This document shows, piece by piece, positions 23,214-35,239 of a DNA stretch of 64,000 bases. This DNA is from Raphanus sativus (taxonomy: Eukaryota > Streptophyta > Magnoliopsida > Brassicales > Brassicaceae), in the NCBI RefSeq assembly GCF_000801105.2, contig NC_079514.1:12688293-12752292 (forward strand). The letters run 5' to 3'. The position numbers and the translations under genes were made by a program. Below the pieces are notes generated by a model. The model searched no databases and was not told the origin of the DNA. It saw nothing but the letters and a program-made list of their open reading frames with translations. Each line of letters opens with the position of its first letter. Within the stretch, counting starts at the first letter, position 1.

Positions 23214-24222
23214 TAACTTTAAAATATAAAAAAATAAATTTCTAAAACAAGGATTTCTTAAATTTAAACTTTTAAAAATGGGATTTTTTTATTAAACTAT
23301 GTTTGTATTGATTCAAACGTTGCATCCGAATCCAAATATTAGCAGAATGGAATAGAAACTTAACCAAACTAAAATATGATTAACCAAAACGTTCTTGAGA
23401 ACGAGGATTCCAAATGAACTATCAAAAGATTGGGCCTCGAAAGGGCATATTAAGAGCAAAGTGGAAAGCCCAACTCAAAAGTGGCTAGCAGTAAATTCTT
23501 GGCGCAAGCTTAGGCAATCATAAATCATGCATGCATCAACTACAAACGCAGAATTTCTTCTCATATTTCAACGAAACAACTCCTAAAAGTGAAAAGAGCC
23601 TTAAAATCAGCATTAACGAAAGAAAACAAGAGCAGCTCCTAAAAGTTAGCATAACTTTCGCAGTTATTTTCTGAGTCTAGTTATAAATGCTTTGACTTTC
23701 AGTGAGCAGAAACTGGTTCATTTAAGTTTCTTGTCTACACACTATCTAACTGATGAGTAGAGAAGTTTCATGAAACCAGTGTCTGTTTAAGGATCTGCAA
23801 TAGTACATTGATTGTTTCAAGGTTTAACATTCAAATCCTCAAAACTTGACAGATTCTCAAGAATCAGATGCTTTGGTGGATATAAGACGGCCTGCAAAAC
23901 TTTTCTTTTCCGGTTAAGTAATTTTTATTTACAAAAATAAATAATAACATAAGCACCAACATACATATAGAAATTGATAATAACTGAATTTGAAGATGAT
24001 TATTTTAAATTTTTATTTACTAATAAATTATTTATTTATTACTGTTATTTTAATAATCAAGAAAATGTGATAACTAGCTAATTTTTTAATTCGCAAATTG
24101 CATTGGAGAACACATTGATTTCTTCAACAGTTTGATGATACCAATTAGTCTTTTATCAAAATATCGTACGAAATAAGAACGAAATAATCTTCAGATCTTA
24201 AATAAACATTAGTCCATAATTT
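21815..24222. other. AT-rich intergenic
   Basis: No gene seen. A (TA)n microsatellite lies at about 23157-23211. A CACGTG box (ACACGTGT) lies near 22110, upstream of the dead ERF gene on its strand. Confidence 0.45.
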
Positions 24223-24396
24223 ATATTGATATTGACAACTTACAAAACTTTATTTTATTATTTGGTCAACAATAAAAAAAATTAAATGCTGTCTGGTAAG
24301 AAAGAGTTAATATTGATATTGACAACTTACAAAACTTTATTTTATTATTTGGTCAACAATAAAAAAAATTAAATGCTGTCTGGTAAGAAAGAGTTA
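24223..24396. repeat. Tandem duplication, 87-bp period, upstream of the prolyl 4-hydroxylase gene
   Basis: Two essentially identical 87-bp copies begin ATATTGATATTGACAACTTA at 24223 and 24310. They lie about 240-410 bp before the P4H start codon, so probably in its promoter. Confidence 0.9.
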
Positions 24397-24511
24397 AAGA
24401 ATCTAGTCAAAGGGGAAGGGAGGAAAATTACAGTTAACACTAAAAAAGGGTATGAAATTGAAAGATCTCGAAACTAGGGAGTCAAATTAAGAAGAAGAAA
24501 ATAGTTGAGGA

Positions 24512-24531
24512 GGGGGGGGGGGGGGGGGGGG
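24512..24531 (+). repeat. G20 homopolymer
   Basis: Twenty consecutive G about 105 bp before the P4H start codon, probably in the promoter or 5' UTR. Length may be unreliable because such runs are hard to sequence. Confidence 0.9.
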
Positions 24532-24636
24532 TGAGAATTGAGAGAAGATTACAAAATCGTTTACTAATTAAAACGTCTGTCTGGTCTTCGCCACCAAAAA
24601 GTCTTCTCTTCTCGTTTCTTTTCTCAGTAGAGGAAA

Positions 24637-26469
24637 ATGGATTCTCGAAATCTTCTTCTCGCGTTATCGCTGTCTCTTATCCTGATTTTCCCTCCAATTT
24701 CGTCTGCTTCCATCAGATTCCTCCCTCGATGGAGTAGTAATAACAGGTATGGTCGTCTCTCTCTCAGATGATGATGTTCTTTCGCATTGGTTTGACTGAT
24801 GAAGATTTGTTTTTTTTTTTTATTATTGGTTGGGATGGGGCAGAGAAGGGTCAGTGATTAAGCAGAAGACAAGTGGTTCGTCTCTAGTTATTGATCCAAG
24901 TCGTGTCACTCAGCTCTCTTGGACTCCTAGGTTGGTTCCTTTGTTTGTTTGTTGCCTTTTGCTAATTAAAAAAAAAGAACTTTGATGATTTATAAGTATG
25001 TGATTGGCTTCTGCAGGGTGTTTTTGTACAAGGGACTTCTTACTGATGAGGAATGTGATCATTTCATCAATTTGGTACTATCATTTTCTTGTTTGTTTTT
25101 GTTTGTTTGTTTGAACTTAGTGATGATAATTGAATGTTATAGGACTGAATTCAGATAATATGTTTTTTTTTTTTAAAAGGCGAAAGGGAAGCTTGAGAAG
25201 TCAATGGTTGCTGATAATGATTCAGGTGAGAGCGTGGAAAGTGAAGTGCGCACTAGTTCTGGAATGTTTCTTTCCAAAAGACAGGTGAAGCTTCTCTTCT
25301 GTATAGGTTGTTATATAAATCTGGTTTTGTTTCGTCCAATCAGTTGAATTTGCCATGTTTTTCTTCTTGAGGTTTAATCTTTACTTTTGTATGCAATTGT
25401 ATTTGGCTAAGCTTACTTCACCTACTAGACAGAGACTAGTTCTCTGTTATTAATACCACCAAGTAACCCTATCTAGGATGGCCTTCTTCTATGGTTGTTC
25501 TATAGGTTTTCTGTGATTCTTTGACCCTTGAGCTTGAAAGCATGATTGAGTAATGTTTTGTGTCGGTGCAGGATGATGTAGTTGCTAATGTCGAGGCAAA
25601 ACTTGCCGCGTGGACCTTTCTTCCCGAGGGTATTTATTGTCTGAGGCATATGAATACTTTTCTTACTTTTATCTTTACTTGTGCAAAACACTCATCTCTT
25701 CTTTTTTTACCTATCAGAAAATGGAGAATCTATGCAAATATTGCACTACGAGAATGGTCAGAAATATGAACCGCATTTTGACTACTTTCACGACCAAGTA
25801 AACCTACAGCTTGGTGGTCATCGGATCGCCACTGTACTGATGTACTTGTCCAACGTCGAAAAGGGTGGAGAAACTGTGTTTCCCATGTGGAAGGTAAATA
25901 ATTCACATATATATCCCACTTCCCATTCCCTAAACCTAAGGATTTGGATTTCATTTCTTGAGTGGCCTCTCTCTGTTCATTCATTTCTTAAAGGGCGCAA
26001 CAGCTCAACCCAAAGACGATAGCTGGACCCAATGTGCCAAACAAGGTTATGCAGGTAGTAGAAACACACATACATATGTATTCTTCAACATGCAATTTTG
26101 CTTTAAGTATGATTCTATCTTTCCAAGTGGTATATATTGCACAATCTGAGTGTGTGTATCTTTGCAGTGAAACCGAGGAAAGGGGACGCATTGCTATTCT
26201 TCAATCTCCATCCAAATGCAACCACAGATCCGAGCAGCTTACATGGAAGCTGTCCAGTGGTTGAGGGAGAGAAATGGTCAGCAACCAGATGGATTCATGT
26301 CAAGTCATTCGAAAGACCTGTTTCCAGGACAACTGGGTGTGTGGACGAGAACGAGAGCTGCGAGAAATGGGCAAAGGCAGGGGAATGTCAGAAGAATCCA
26401 ACGTACATGATGGGTTCAGAAACAGACCAAGGTTACTGCAGAAAGAGCTGCAAAGCCTGCTCATCTTAA
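24637..26469 (+). CDS. P4H7: Prolyl 4-hydroxylase with C-terminal ShK domain (At3g28480-like)
   Basis: This enzyme is a 2-oxoglutarate/Fe(II) dioxygenase of the endomembrane system that hydroxylates proline in hydroxyproline-rich glycoproteins. There are eight exons: 24637-24746, 24844-24930, 25017-25074, 25180-25284, 25572-25629, 25718-25893, 25994-26054 and 26168-26469. They join in phase to 318 residues. The N-terminus MDSRNLLLALSLSLILIF is a signal peptide or signal anchor. The Fe(II) ligands are visible: His and Asp in YEPHFDYFHD, and the distal His in SSLHGSCPV. The co-substrate Lys is in GEKWSATRWIHV. The last about 40 residues hold six cysteines (CVDENESCEKWAKAGEC...CRKSCKAC), an ShK toxin-like fold common in plant P4Hs. 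It looks functional. Arabidopsis has a close paralogue (At3g28490) next to this gene. Confidence 0.95.
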
Positions 26470-26981
26470 CAACAACCAAGTAAAAAAATCAAAGGTCTTA
26501 TTAAAGGATTGAAAAATTTTAGTGTGTAGAGAAACCTTTTGGTCTATATAAGGAAAAATGTTTGAACAAATACTAAAAAATGAATAATTCTGATGCTATG
26601 TTCTTAATAAGCAGCTTCTTGTTTCATGTTTATTTTGTTTTCTATCTTCAACCTCAAGCAAGGAATACATGATAACTGATTGTGTATTAATAATATACAT
26701 GATGTTAGTGTACATGGGATGATAGTTGTGTAAACTACGTCATGCACTTAGAAACTCTTATATTTCTAATGAAGTGTAACAATCATGCAATTACCGTTAA
26801 CTAGGAGCCTCCAAGCATGAGATCCTCACCTTCTATTTCTCTCTCTCTCTCTCTAAAACCCATGTCTCAGAGCTTTTGCATTGCATCATTCTATTTCCAT
26901 AAAGCCTTTCTTGTGGTACTTTTAGTCACTTCTCACCATCTTCTTCTTCTCCTCTCTTGTGTCTGAGAATAACCCACAAGA

Positions 26982-28076
26982 ATGGGAAGGCCTCCATGTT
27001 GTGACAAATCCAATGTGAAGAAAGGTCTCTGGACTGCAGAAGAAGATGCTAAGATCCTCGCTTATGTTGCAATCCATGGTGTAGGAAACTGGAGTTTGAT
27101 CCCCAAAAAAGCAGGTCTTGTTCATAAGTCTCTTTTACCAATTTTCATTGTACAAGTCTGAGTTTATTTTTTTTGTCTTTGGTGCAGGTCTGAATCGATG
27201 TGGAAAAAGCTGTAGATTGAGATGGACTAATTACTTAAGACCTGACCTTAAACATGACAGCTTCTCTCCACAAGAAGAAGAGCTCATCATTCAGTGTCAC
27301 AGAATCATTGGCAGCAGGTAAAGAAAGATACCTAATTGCTAACTACCTTCTTTTAAAAATGACAAAAAAAAAAAATTTGTGATGCTCTCAGGTGGTCTTC
27401 GATTGCGAGAAAGCTTCCAGGAAGAACAGACAATGACGTGAAGAACCACTGGAACACGAAGCTGAAGAAGAGGCTGGTGAAGATGGGGATAGATCCTGTG
27501 ACTCATAAACCTGTTTCTCAGGTCCTGACAGAATTCAGAAACATTAGCGGCCATGGAAACTCATCCGAACCTTTTCTCAGAAACTTCAAAACAGAACCGT
27601 CTAACAACAACTCTATACTCACACAATCCAACTCAGCCTGGGAAATCATCAGGAACAACACAACAAGCCATGAGAGCTATCACAACTCTCCTATGATCTT
27701 TACTAATCCCACTTCTTCATCTGAATTCCAAACAACAACCGCGTTCCATTTCTCTAACCATCCACTCAATGGAACCACATCTTCATGCTCTTCCTCGTCG
27801 TCATCTGCTAGTATCACGCAGCCAAACCAAGGGGCACAAGTATTCTGCTGGAGCGATTACCTTCTCTCTGATCCTGTTTTGCCTCTGAGTTCTCAGACAC
27901 AAGTAGTGGGATCCTCAGCTACTAGCAACCTCACTTTTGAATGCAGCTCCCAGAAGACTGCTTCCAAGGCCTCTGGAACATGCCATTCCGCGAGCTCGTT
28001 TGTGGATGAGATATTGGATAAGGACCAAGAAATGCTGTCACAGTTTCCTCAACTCTTGAATGACTTCGATTACTAG
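26982..28076 (+). CDS. TDF1: R2R3-MYB transcription factor TDF1/MYB35 (tapetum development)
   Basis: This is a nuclear DNA-binding factor that in Arabidopsis (At3g28470, DEFECTIVE IN TAPETAL DEVELOPMENT AND FUNCTION 1) acts in anther tapetum differentiation below DYT1. Three exons (26982-27114, 27188-27317, 27392-28076) give 315 residues. The start [15 protein letters not shown] is the standard R2R3 N-terminus. R2 carries its regularly spaced Trp residues. R3 has the usual Phe-first pattern and ends [22 protein letters not shown]. The intron positions match the R2R3 family. The C-terminus ends [20 protein letters not shown] then LLNDFDY, an acidic end I recognise from TDF1. The frame is intact. 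The CT-rich stretch at 26837-26855 is probably in the 5' leader. Confidence 0.95.
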
Positions 28077-28373
28077 ATCCTTCCTTTTGTTGCTGTTACT
28101 TCTCTTGTAGCCTAAAGTGTTATGATGTTTCATGTTCAAGAACTGTATCACCGTTTTTTTTTTTTTTTAATAAGCTGTCTCTTCTCTTTATCAAGCTTCT
28201 TGGGATCCAATTATGTTTCGGTCTCTAAAACAAAAACATACTTGATCAAAAAAAAAAAACAAACCTTCTGGCTGGTAAAGAGTGTTTGATTTATGCCTAT
28301 CCTCCCCTCTCTTTGCTAAGCGAGCTCTTGACATAACTTGCAAGCTCTCCAAAGTCGAAACCTTTTAGAGCTA

Positions 28374-29966
28374 TGGCGGTCGTGTTATCTTCTCCCATAG
28401 TCTCTCCACTAAGAATCAACATCGACATGAGTAAGAATCTGGGTGTCTCGTACTCTTCTTTCCCCACCAGTGTTTCTACTCCACTGCGCACTCGGAAACC
28501 CGTCGTCGTCACCGTCGTGGTCTCTAGCCGTAAAAGTGTGAAAGTTTGCATCTTTCGATAACATATAGATTTCTTTGTTCAACACCTTTTTTCTCAGTTC
28601 ATGTCTTGTGGGGTTTGTCTTGAATACTAGATATAGGAACTGGTTTGGCAAGCGAGGATAAGAAACTGTTGCTGGAACGATATGGTTATGATGCTAATGA
28701 GTTTGCCTCCTCTCAATCTAAGGTTCATTGCTCTCATCTCTCATGTGTTGTTCTTTAGTTGTGGAAAGTTGCTGACTTTCTGTTGGGTACACGTTTGTAG
28801 AAGACGAGAAGGAAAGAGGAGGAAAGGAACAGTCAAAAAGAGGAAGAAGTTGCTGTGCAGCCAAGAACAACTCATAGGTTACTTCAGGTGTGCATTTTAC
28901 TTGTTTCTTGGTGCTTTTAAAGCATCTTTTTGTGTTGTTTGATTGCCTCAAATGTGTGGAGTTGTTTTTTTTAGGTGCTTGCAGGAACGGCCAAACGAAA
29001 GAAGTTGCTTTCTCTTAAGGGGATGGATGTTAGACCTATGATGGAAGTTGTCAAAGGGGCAGCTTTTGGGATTCTCCAGGTAAAGTAATGGGAGCTTCTT
29101 ATCATATCACCTGAGACTAGAGAACATTCCAAGACTGATTCTTTACTCTTTGCTGTATAGGCAGCTGGTGGTTGTCCGACGTCTCTCCGTCCTGGGAGGT
29201 GGTTGGATTTGTACAGTGGTACAGGATCCGTTGGAATCGAAGCAATCAGCCGAGGATGTTCTGAGGTAAAAGCAAAAGAAAAAATAAATAATAATGGCAG
29301 AAGTTGTTTTGCGTAACAACTTGGTTTGGTTTTTCTACAGGCACACTTTGTTGAGATGGATCCTTGGGTTGTTTCAAATGTTCTACAACCGAACTTGGAA
29401 CACACTGGGTTTGTTGAAGCTTCGGTTATACACACTGCTCGTGTCGAAAACTTCTTGGAACGTGCAGATAAATTACTAGGCATGTCTTGTCTTGTCTAGC
29501 CTTGAATTACATTTTGCAAAACTTCAGCCTTTTTCTTTTTAATAGTGTTGTTTGTTGCTATCAGGTAAGGATGGAGCATTTGATTATATCAGCGTTACAC
29601 CACCGTACATGGAGGTTGATTATGAGGTTCTGATGGATCAGATTTCTAAGTCGGCAGCAATTGGCGAGAATACATTTATTGTGAGTAGTACCCTTTCCTT
29701 CTTAAACCATCTTATAAGCATTTCTGATGTTCACATGATGGGCGTATTCTGATCCTAGGTGGTTGAGTATCCTTCACGAACCACAATGCTTGATTCATGC
29801 GGATGCCTTGAAAAGGTTAACCATTTCCCTTGCTGGTTTTGTAATGAAATGGGGTTGAATGAGTGTTGATTAGAGTAATGTCATACAGATGACTGATCGG
29901 AGGTTTGGCCGGACACATCTAGCTATATATGGACCAAAATGGGCTCAAAAGCCAAGAAAATCTTGA
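28374..29966 (+). CDS. RsmD-like rRNA (guanine-N2) methyltransferase, probably chloroplast (At3g28460-like)
   Basis: The gene codes for a SAM-dependent methyltransferase of the RsmD family, which in bacteria methylates G966 of 16S rRNA. Exon 1 (28374 to about 28535) encodes a Ser/Val-rich N-terminus that looks like a transit peptide. About eight more exons follow. They carry EDKKLLLERYGYDANEFASS, VRPMMEVVKGAAFGILQ, the SAM-binding motif LDLYSGTGSVGIEAISRG, the acidic loop HFVEMDP and the motif-IV region DYISVTPPYMEV. The end is YGPKWAQKPRKS with a stop at 29964-29966. Motif IV reads TPPY where bacterial RsmD has N/D-PP-Y/F. The frame is open across all exons I could join. Targeting and substrate are inferred from the family. 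Confidence 0.85.
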
Positions 29967-31760
29967 ATCCAAAGTGAATCTCAGCAGTCACATTTTGCCA
30001 TTTTGTCGTTTAAAGGCGTTGAACAGAGGCTGGGATTGAAGAGCTATAGCTTGTTCCAACCTTCGATTACTAGAGTAAGTTGTTTTAGATCCATAATAAA
30101 TAAATATATGCATCTCAAGCTCTTTGATTTGTACCATTTGCTTCTGCCATATGATATAAGATAATTTCATTTCATTTTCTTCCTGTCACAGTTTTTTTAC
30201 CGTCTCAGGTTATATTCTTTGCAGGTGTTTTTTTTTGTACATTGATCGCCATTTTGTTTGTCCTAAGATGGAAACAAGTTGCAGTGTTATGATAGTTATG
30301 AAACCGGTAATGGTGTGTATGTCGCCCTATGTGTTTGTGAAGCAGAAATTATAGTTGAACACACTTTGATAAATGATGTCAGTTAGAATTTTCTCATTTT
30401 CCCATTACATATGGCTTCTTTTGATACCCAGTCTGAGAGAGCAGTTTACTTTGCTATACACATGATTTCTTAAGTATGTATGATTTATATCAATAACCAT
30501 CCTAAGCATTTCTTCTAACTTAAATAAAACTTTTATGAAAGTGACGCAACTGAGGTATGTTCCGAATCCTTCTTTCTAATTTATTCTACTTCGGTTAAAA
30601 AAAAAAACTCTACCATTGAGCATGTTACTTGAAATCTCGAGAGTGAAATATTGAGATGTCTTTGGTCACAAAATCCCTGTAAGAATCAACAATAGAAGGA
30701 CACCGTTCTGATCCCTAACAGATATATAGTAAGAAAATTGTGGGGCCAGGTCTGTTTAAACTTTGGCTTTACTATGTAACAAGGCAAGCTACTCTATCCC
30801 ACCAAGGCGCCAAAAGGAAGTTAGCTTGTGACATGAAAACAAACTGACTCAATCTTCCCTAGCTGTCAATCAGATATGGATTCTCTTCTTTTCAGTCTGG
30901 ATATGTTTCTCTATCTCTTTTTTTTTTTGTAATTTCATTTGCTTTGAGGTATTGTATTTTTTTTTGTGCACCTTTGAGGTATTGTATATAGTAAGTACCT
31001 TTATAAGATGAAGAAGATCACCACTAATTGGCTTCTTGGTAAGGAGATAATACTTAACAAGGAAGAAAGTTTTAGCTTTAGCTTCTTTTTTCACAAGTTT
31101 TTTTTTTAACTTCTGCTTTGTTACATTCTTAATTGATTATCTTATTTCTTAAATAAAGGAAACATCCAAAGGATTTAAGATAGTGGTAAGGAAAAAAAAA
31201 AGCTAGTGGTAAGGAAAGGAAACTAGTAGGCTTGCTAATACTCAGTCGCAAAAGGTAACACAATCCTATGCTTTTGTAATTGCTTAAAATATATGTTTAG
31301 AGAGAAGGTTGTGAGGTCCCCAATGTTTGCTGCATGAAAACTCACAAATCAAAGCAAAGAAAAAAAAAGTTACTTAACAGGGCCCATATGTTACGTAAAG
31401 ATATGTTTTTTCATAGCTTTCTCTTCCTCGTGCTTGCTTTCTTTTTTTTTCTCTCTACGTGGACACCTACGTATGTATTATGTATGCTGCTGCTTTGTGT
31501 GTTTCATCTTTAAATAAGACCAATCACGGATTTGTCTTCCAAAGGTATATAGAAACAACTTATAAGCTTTGTTTGTTAGCTTCCCATTTCGCTTTCCCCC
31601 CTTCTTTTAGCCTCTTCTGTCCAAAGATCTCTTCCTCTATTTATGTGACAGTCACTTCACCAACTTCATGGATGTTCTGCTCAGTTTATTCTTTGGTATG
31701 GTTGGTCAGTTTTTCATGTTGAACAGGAAGCTGTAGGGACATTATTAGGTTGGTTGGAGT
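29967..31760. other. Intergenic between methyltransferase and CLE25
   Basis: No convincing coding region. It probably contains the methyltransferase 3' UTR at the left and the CLE25 promoter and leader on the right (31400-31760 is pyrimidine-rich). Confidence 0.45.
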
Positions 31761-32366
31761 ATGGGTGGAAATGGGTTTAGAGCTGTTGTGTCTCTTAGTA
31801 TTATTGTGTTTCTTCTTGTCGGTATCTTAGCAAGCTCTGCAACAAGTGTTCCATCAACAGATAAGGTCAAGAATTTGCGGTTTAGAAGCAAGGATACGAA
31901 TCTGTTTCCCGAGAGCAAGCGCAAAGTTCCAAATGGACCTGATCCTATCCACAACAGGTTCTCACTCATCTTCTCTCCAACTTCAATCTTTTGTTTGCTT
32001 CTTTGAGTTTGCTATTAGAGATCAAGTCTTTTGACAATCTTCTAGTATTAGTTTTTGCTCAATTCAAGATTGTTTGGAATGTAACTTTACACAGATACCA
32101 ATGATCACTCGTTTCTAGAAAGATTATTAGTAGCCTGCAGAATTATTGTTCTTTCCTTCTTTTCAGTGTCTAATGTTATCATGTTTTAGTAAAAGCATTC
32201 TTCTTTCTCTAATTTCTATTGCATTATGAGAACTAAAGGCACTTCTAAAGAACTTGACCACTTTAGTTAAAGTACTGCTGCAGCAAAACTCAACTTTACT
32301 GAGCTTTTGTTTCAAAACTATATCTTCAGGAAAGCAAGAACTTCAAGACTGCCACCAAGAGTTTGA
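31761..32366 (+). CDS. CLE25: CLE25 peptide hormone precursor
   Basis: Precursor of a secreted 12-residue CLE peptide. In Arabidopsis CLE25 (At3g28455) moves from root to shoot in dehydration signalling and also acts in phloem development. Exon 1 (31761-31957) encodes a signal peptide (VVSLSIIVFLLVGILASSA), a variable region and the mature motif RKVPNGPDPIHN. A 372-nt intron interrupts the codon right after the final Asn. Exon 2 (32330-32366) adds RKARTSRLPPRV and a stop, giving 77 residues. The short second exon was identified because its tail matches the Arabidopsis C-terminus as I recall it. The splice sites are ACAACAG|GTTCTC and TATCTTCAG|GAAAGC. Confidence 0.93.
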
Positions 32367-33445
32367 TTTAGCTCTCCAATACATACGACGTATATGCTGT
32401 AAACTCATAGCTTGTGAACCCTTGCTCTGCTTTTGCTAAAGATGAATCCTCTTCTTGCTGAGGAAGCATTATGGAATGTGAAGTATTGCTCTCTTTTTCT
32501 TTTTGGGAACATTATGTCTGAAGATTGAATACTTTTAGAAGTGAAGATTGAGGCTGATATTTTTTTTTTTTTTCAGAGCTTTGTAGGTTTTTGTAATAAC
32601 ACTTTGTATTAATTATAGGCTCATGTCTTTATCCAACTCTCTTGTTTTCCTCTTTACCTGTTCTTTTTAAATTTATGAAGGTTAAAGTTTGCTTCTGTGT
32701 TTCATCTGCTAAAGCAAACATTAACTAAAGTTGCTCTGTTTTCAAGAACTTATTTTCCCTCCTTAAATTACTGATTTATATTTAATATTATATGCCTTGT
32801 AAATATTATCTTTCGCCACTATAACAACAGAAATATTCCATGATGTTTGCTTCTTAATAAAAAAAAGCATGTCCTTGTACAACTTTAGAATCACATCTAT
32901 TTTCATTTTTTGGGTTCTTCTGAACTTTGGGAATCTGACAAAGGGGAATACAAAAGGAGTGAGCACAGTTGCAAAACCTCTTTCTCTTTCTTGCATTCTT
33001 TACCTTCTTTTCTTTCTCTGAGATTGATTTTGACTGTATCGAGAAGCAGACCCTAAAGTAAGATTCTGCTGATAAAAACACTCTTTATCCTGATCTGCAT
33101 GGGACACAGATTCCTCCTCTCTTTGTTCTTAAAAGAAAACACAAGTGAAAATTTGTTTTTGTCACTCTTAAACCTCTGTTTTTAAATTCTTTTATCAGTT
33201 ACTCTTCAGAATCTAGTTCTTGATCAGTTAAACACCAAAGCAACATAACATTTCTTAAGACTTTGACAGAAGAACATAGCATATACACAAGTTTTTTTTT
33301 GTTTTTTTACAATAAACATAGTCTACACATACATTTTTCATCTAAATTAGCAGTGGAAAGTAGTACAACAAATAATAATAATAATAATACCTCAAAGATA
33401 ATGAGATCCACTAAACCCTGGCCATCACAGGTTACTTCACACAGT
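32367..33445. other. Intergenic between CLE25 and BIR2
   Basis: AT-rich, with no gene seen. It holds the 3' flanks of the two convergent genes. Confidence 0.5.
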
Positions 33446-35239
33446 CTAGTTCTCTTGTGTGTCAAAAATCAAAGGGAAGTCATCATCATGTTCTGTGAAC
33501 GAGTAGCCTTGTTTCTCAGCCAAAGCTTTCAGCGACCGATACGCCTGAAACATAGACCATCTCTCTTTAGGCCTTGGAGCCACACAGTGACAAGCAACCT
33601 CAACAAACTTCAAGATCTCTTCATCATTCCCTTTCCCTCTAATGTCCTCATCGAACGCATCACCCATTCTTCCAGAGCTTTCAAGCAGTTTCACCCAATC
33701 AACCAAACTCCCTTTGAAGCCTTCACCACCTCCAAGAGCTTTCACCCCTGTAGCCAACTCCAAGAGGACAACACCGAGTCCATACACATCACCTTTTAAC
33801 GAACCTACCATCGTGGTGGAATACTCAGGAGCCACATAACCAAACTCTCCTAACTCACCAGTCATGAATCTGCTCTCGTTGTTGTTGTTGTTCATAAGCC
33901 TTGCAAGCCCTGAATCTACTATCCTCGCGTCGAAATCTTCATCGACGAGAATCACACTCGAGCAAACGTTGTGGTGAAGTATAGGAGGGCGACATCCATG
34001 GTGAAGCCAAGCTAAACCCCTCGCAGCACCTAAACCGATCCTAAACCGAGTAGACCAATCTAACTCAAACGCACCAGACTCCAACAGCCTCTTCAGCGTC
34101 CCGTTGGACATGTACTTGTAAACAAGAAACTTCTCATCTTCCACAACGCAGAAACCAAGAAGCGGCGCTACGTTAGGGTGACGCAGCAGCTCCCACAGCC
34201 GATTCATCTCGTGCCTAAACTCCCTCTCCTCGAGCTTACACCCCCTCAGATGCTTCACCGCGAGCGCCGAGCCGTCGGGGAGAAGCGCCTTGTACGTCGT
34301 CCCCGTTCTAGTTTTAACGATCACGTTCTCAGAGCTGAAGTGATTAGTCGCAGACATCAAGTCACCGAGTTTAACCTTAACCAAAGGCTTCTGAAACAGA
34401 GAGACCTGAACGAGCTTATGGATTCTAAGCCTCTGCGCCAAACTACTAACTCTTTCTTCTTCCGTTAAACTGCTTGTATGATAATAGTAATAATACCACC
34501 AAACAACAATCGATACAGCAGCGCCGAACACACCAGCTGCGATTATAATAGCGAGATTCTTCTTGCTTAACCCTCCATCACAGGTGGTGGAAGAAGACAA
34601 AGGACGACCGCAGAGACCTTTGTTCCCGTTGAAATCATCAGAGGAGTAACTCGGCGAGGTGAAGAAAGAAGGAATGCGACCTGTGAGCTTATTGTTGGAA
34701 ACAGAGAAGGTGACTAGTCTACCTAGAGAGGATAACTGAACCGGGATTTGACCGGATAACCGGTTATCAGAGAGAACCAAAGAGTTCACGAACCTACACT
34801 CAGCTAACTCGGGAGGAATCTCGCCGTTTAGTTGATTGTTGGACAAATCGAGAGAGACCAAGAACGGTAGCCAAGAACAGAGGCGGCGAGGGATGGAACC
34901 GGTTAACCGGTTGCCGGAGAGGTCTAGCTTCTGTAAGCTCCTGCAGAATTGAAGAGAGTCGGGGATTTGACCGGAGAGAGACATGTCTCTGAGCTCGAGG
35001 TTGAGGACTCTGTTTTCTTGGTTGTTCCAGCAGGAGACGCCGGCGAAGCTGCAGAGGAATCCGACGGTGGTGTTCGCGAAGTTCCATGATTTGAGAAAGC
35101 CGTGAGGGTCGGTGAGAGAGGTGTGGATTCCTCGTAGGCATCTTATGTCGTCTTCGTCGGATGTCAGAGCAGGGGAGTAGCAGAGGAAGATGATGAGCAG
35201 AGGAAGGAGGTTTCTTGGTTTTGAGCTGATCGACTCCAT
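33446..35239 (-). CDS. BIR2: LRR receptor-like pseudokinase BIR2 (BAK1-interacting)
   Basis: A plasma-membrane LRR receptor-like protein. Its Arabidopsis counterpart (At3g28450) binds BAK1 and keeps it away from immune receptors until ligand arrives. It is a single exon of 597 residues. A signal peptide (residues 1-27) comes first, then an LRR N-cap with paired cysteines. About four LRRs follow (LQKLDLSGNRLTGSIP, LVSLDLSNNQLNGEIP, SLVLSDNRLSGQIP, TFSVSNNKLTGRIP), then a membrane segment (NLAIIIAAGVFGAAVSIVV). The kinase-like domain lacks catalytic signatures: HRD is HHN and DFG is DSG. The glycine loop reads VKTRTGTTY, although the VK lysine is kept. These losses are normal for BIR2, so the protein is expected to act as a scaffold. 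The start at 35239 gives a clean signal peptide. Confidence 0.95.
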   Translation of the reverse strand: MESISSKPRNLLPLLIIFLCYSPALTSDEDDIRCLRGIHTSLTDPHGFLKSWNFANTTVGFLCSFAGVSCWNNQENRVLNLELRDMSLSGQIPDSLQFCRSLQKLDLSGNRLTGSIPRRLCSWLPFLVSLDLSNNQLNGEIPPELAECRFVNSLVLSDNRLSGQIPVQLSSLGRLVTFSVSNNKLTGRIPSFFTSPSYSSDDFNGNKGLCGRPLSSSTTCDGGLSKKNLAIIIAAGVFGAAVSIVVWWYYYYYHTSSLTEEERVSSLAQRLRIHKLVQVSLFQKPLVKVKLGDLMSATNHFSSENVIVKTRTGTTYKALLPDGSALAVKHLRGCKLEEREFRHEMNRLWELLRHPNVAPLLGFCVVEDEKFLVYKYMSNGTLKRLLESGAFELDWSTRFRIGLGAARGLAWLHHGCRPPILHHNVCSSVILVDEDFDARIVDSGLARLMNNNNNESRFMTGELGEFGYVAPEYSTTMVGSLKGDVYGLGVVLLELATGVKALGGGEGFKGSLVDWVKLLESSGRMGDAFDEDIRGKGNDEEILKFVEVACHCVAPRPKERWSMFQAYRSLKALAEKQGYSFTEHDDDFPLIFDTQEN

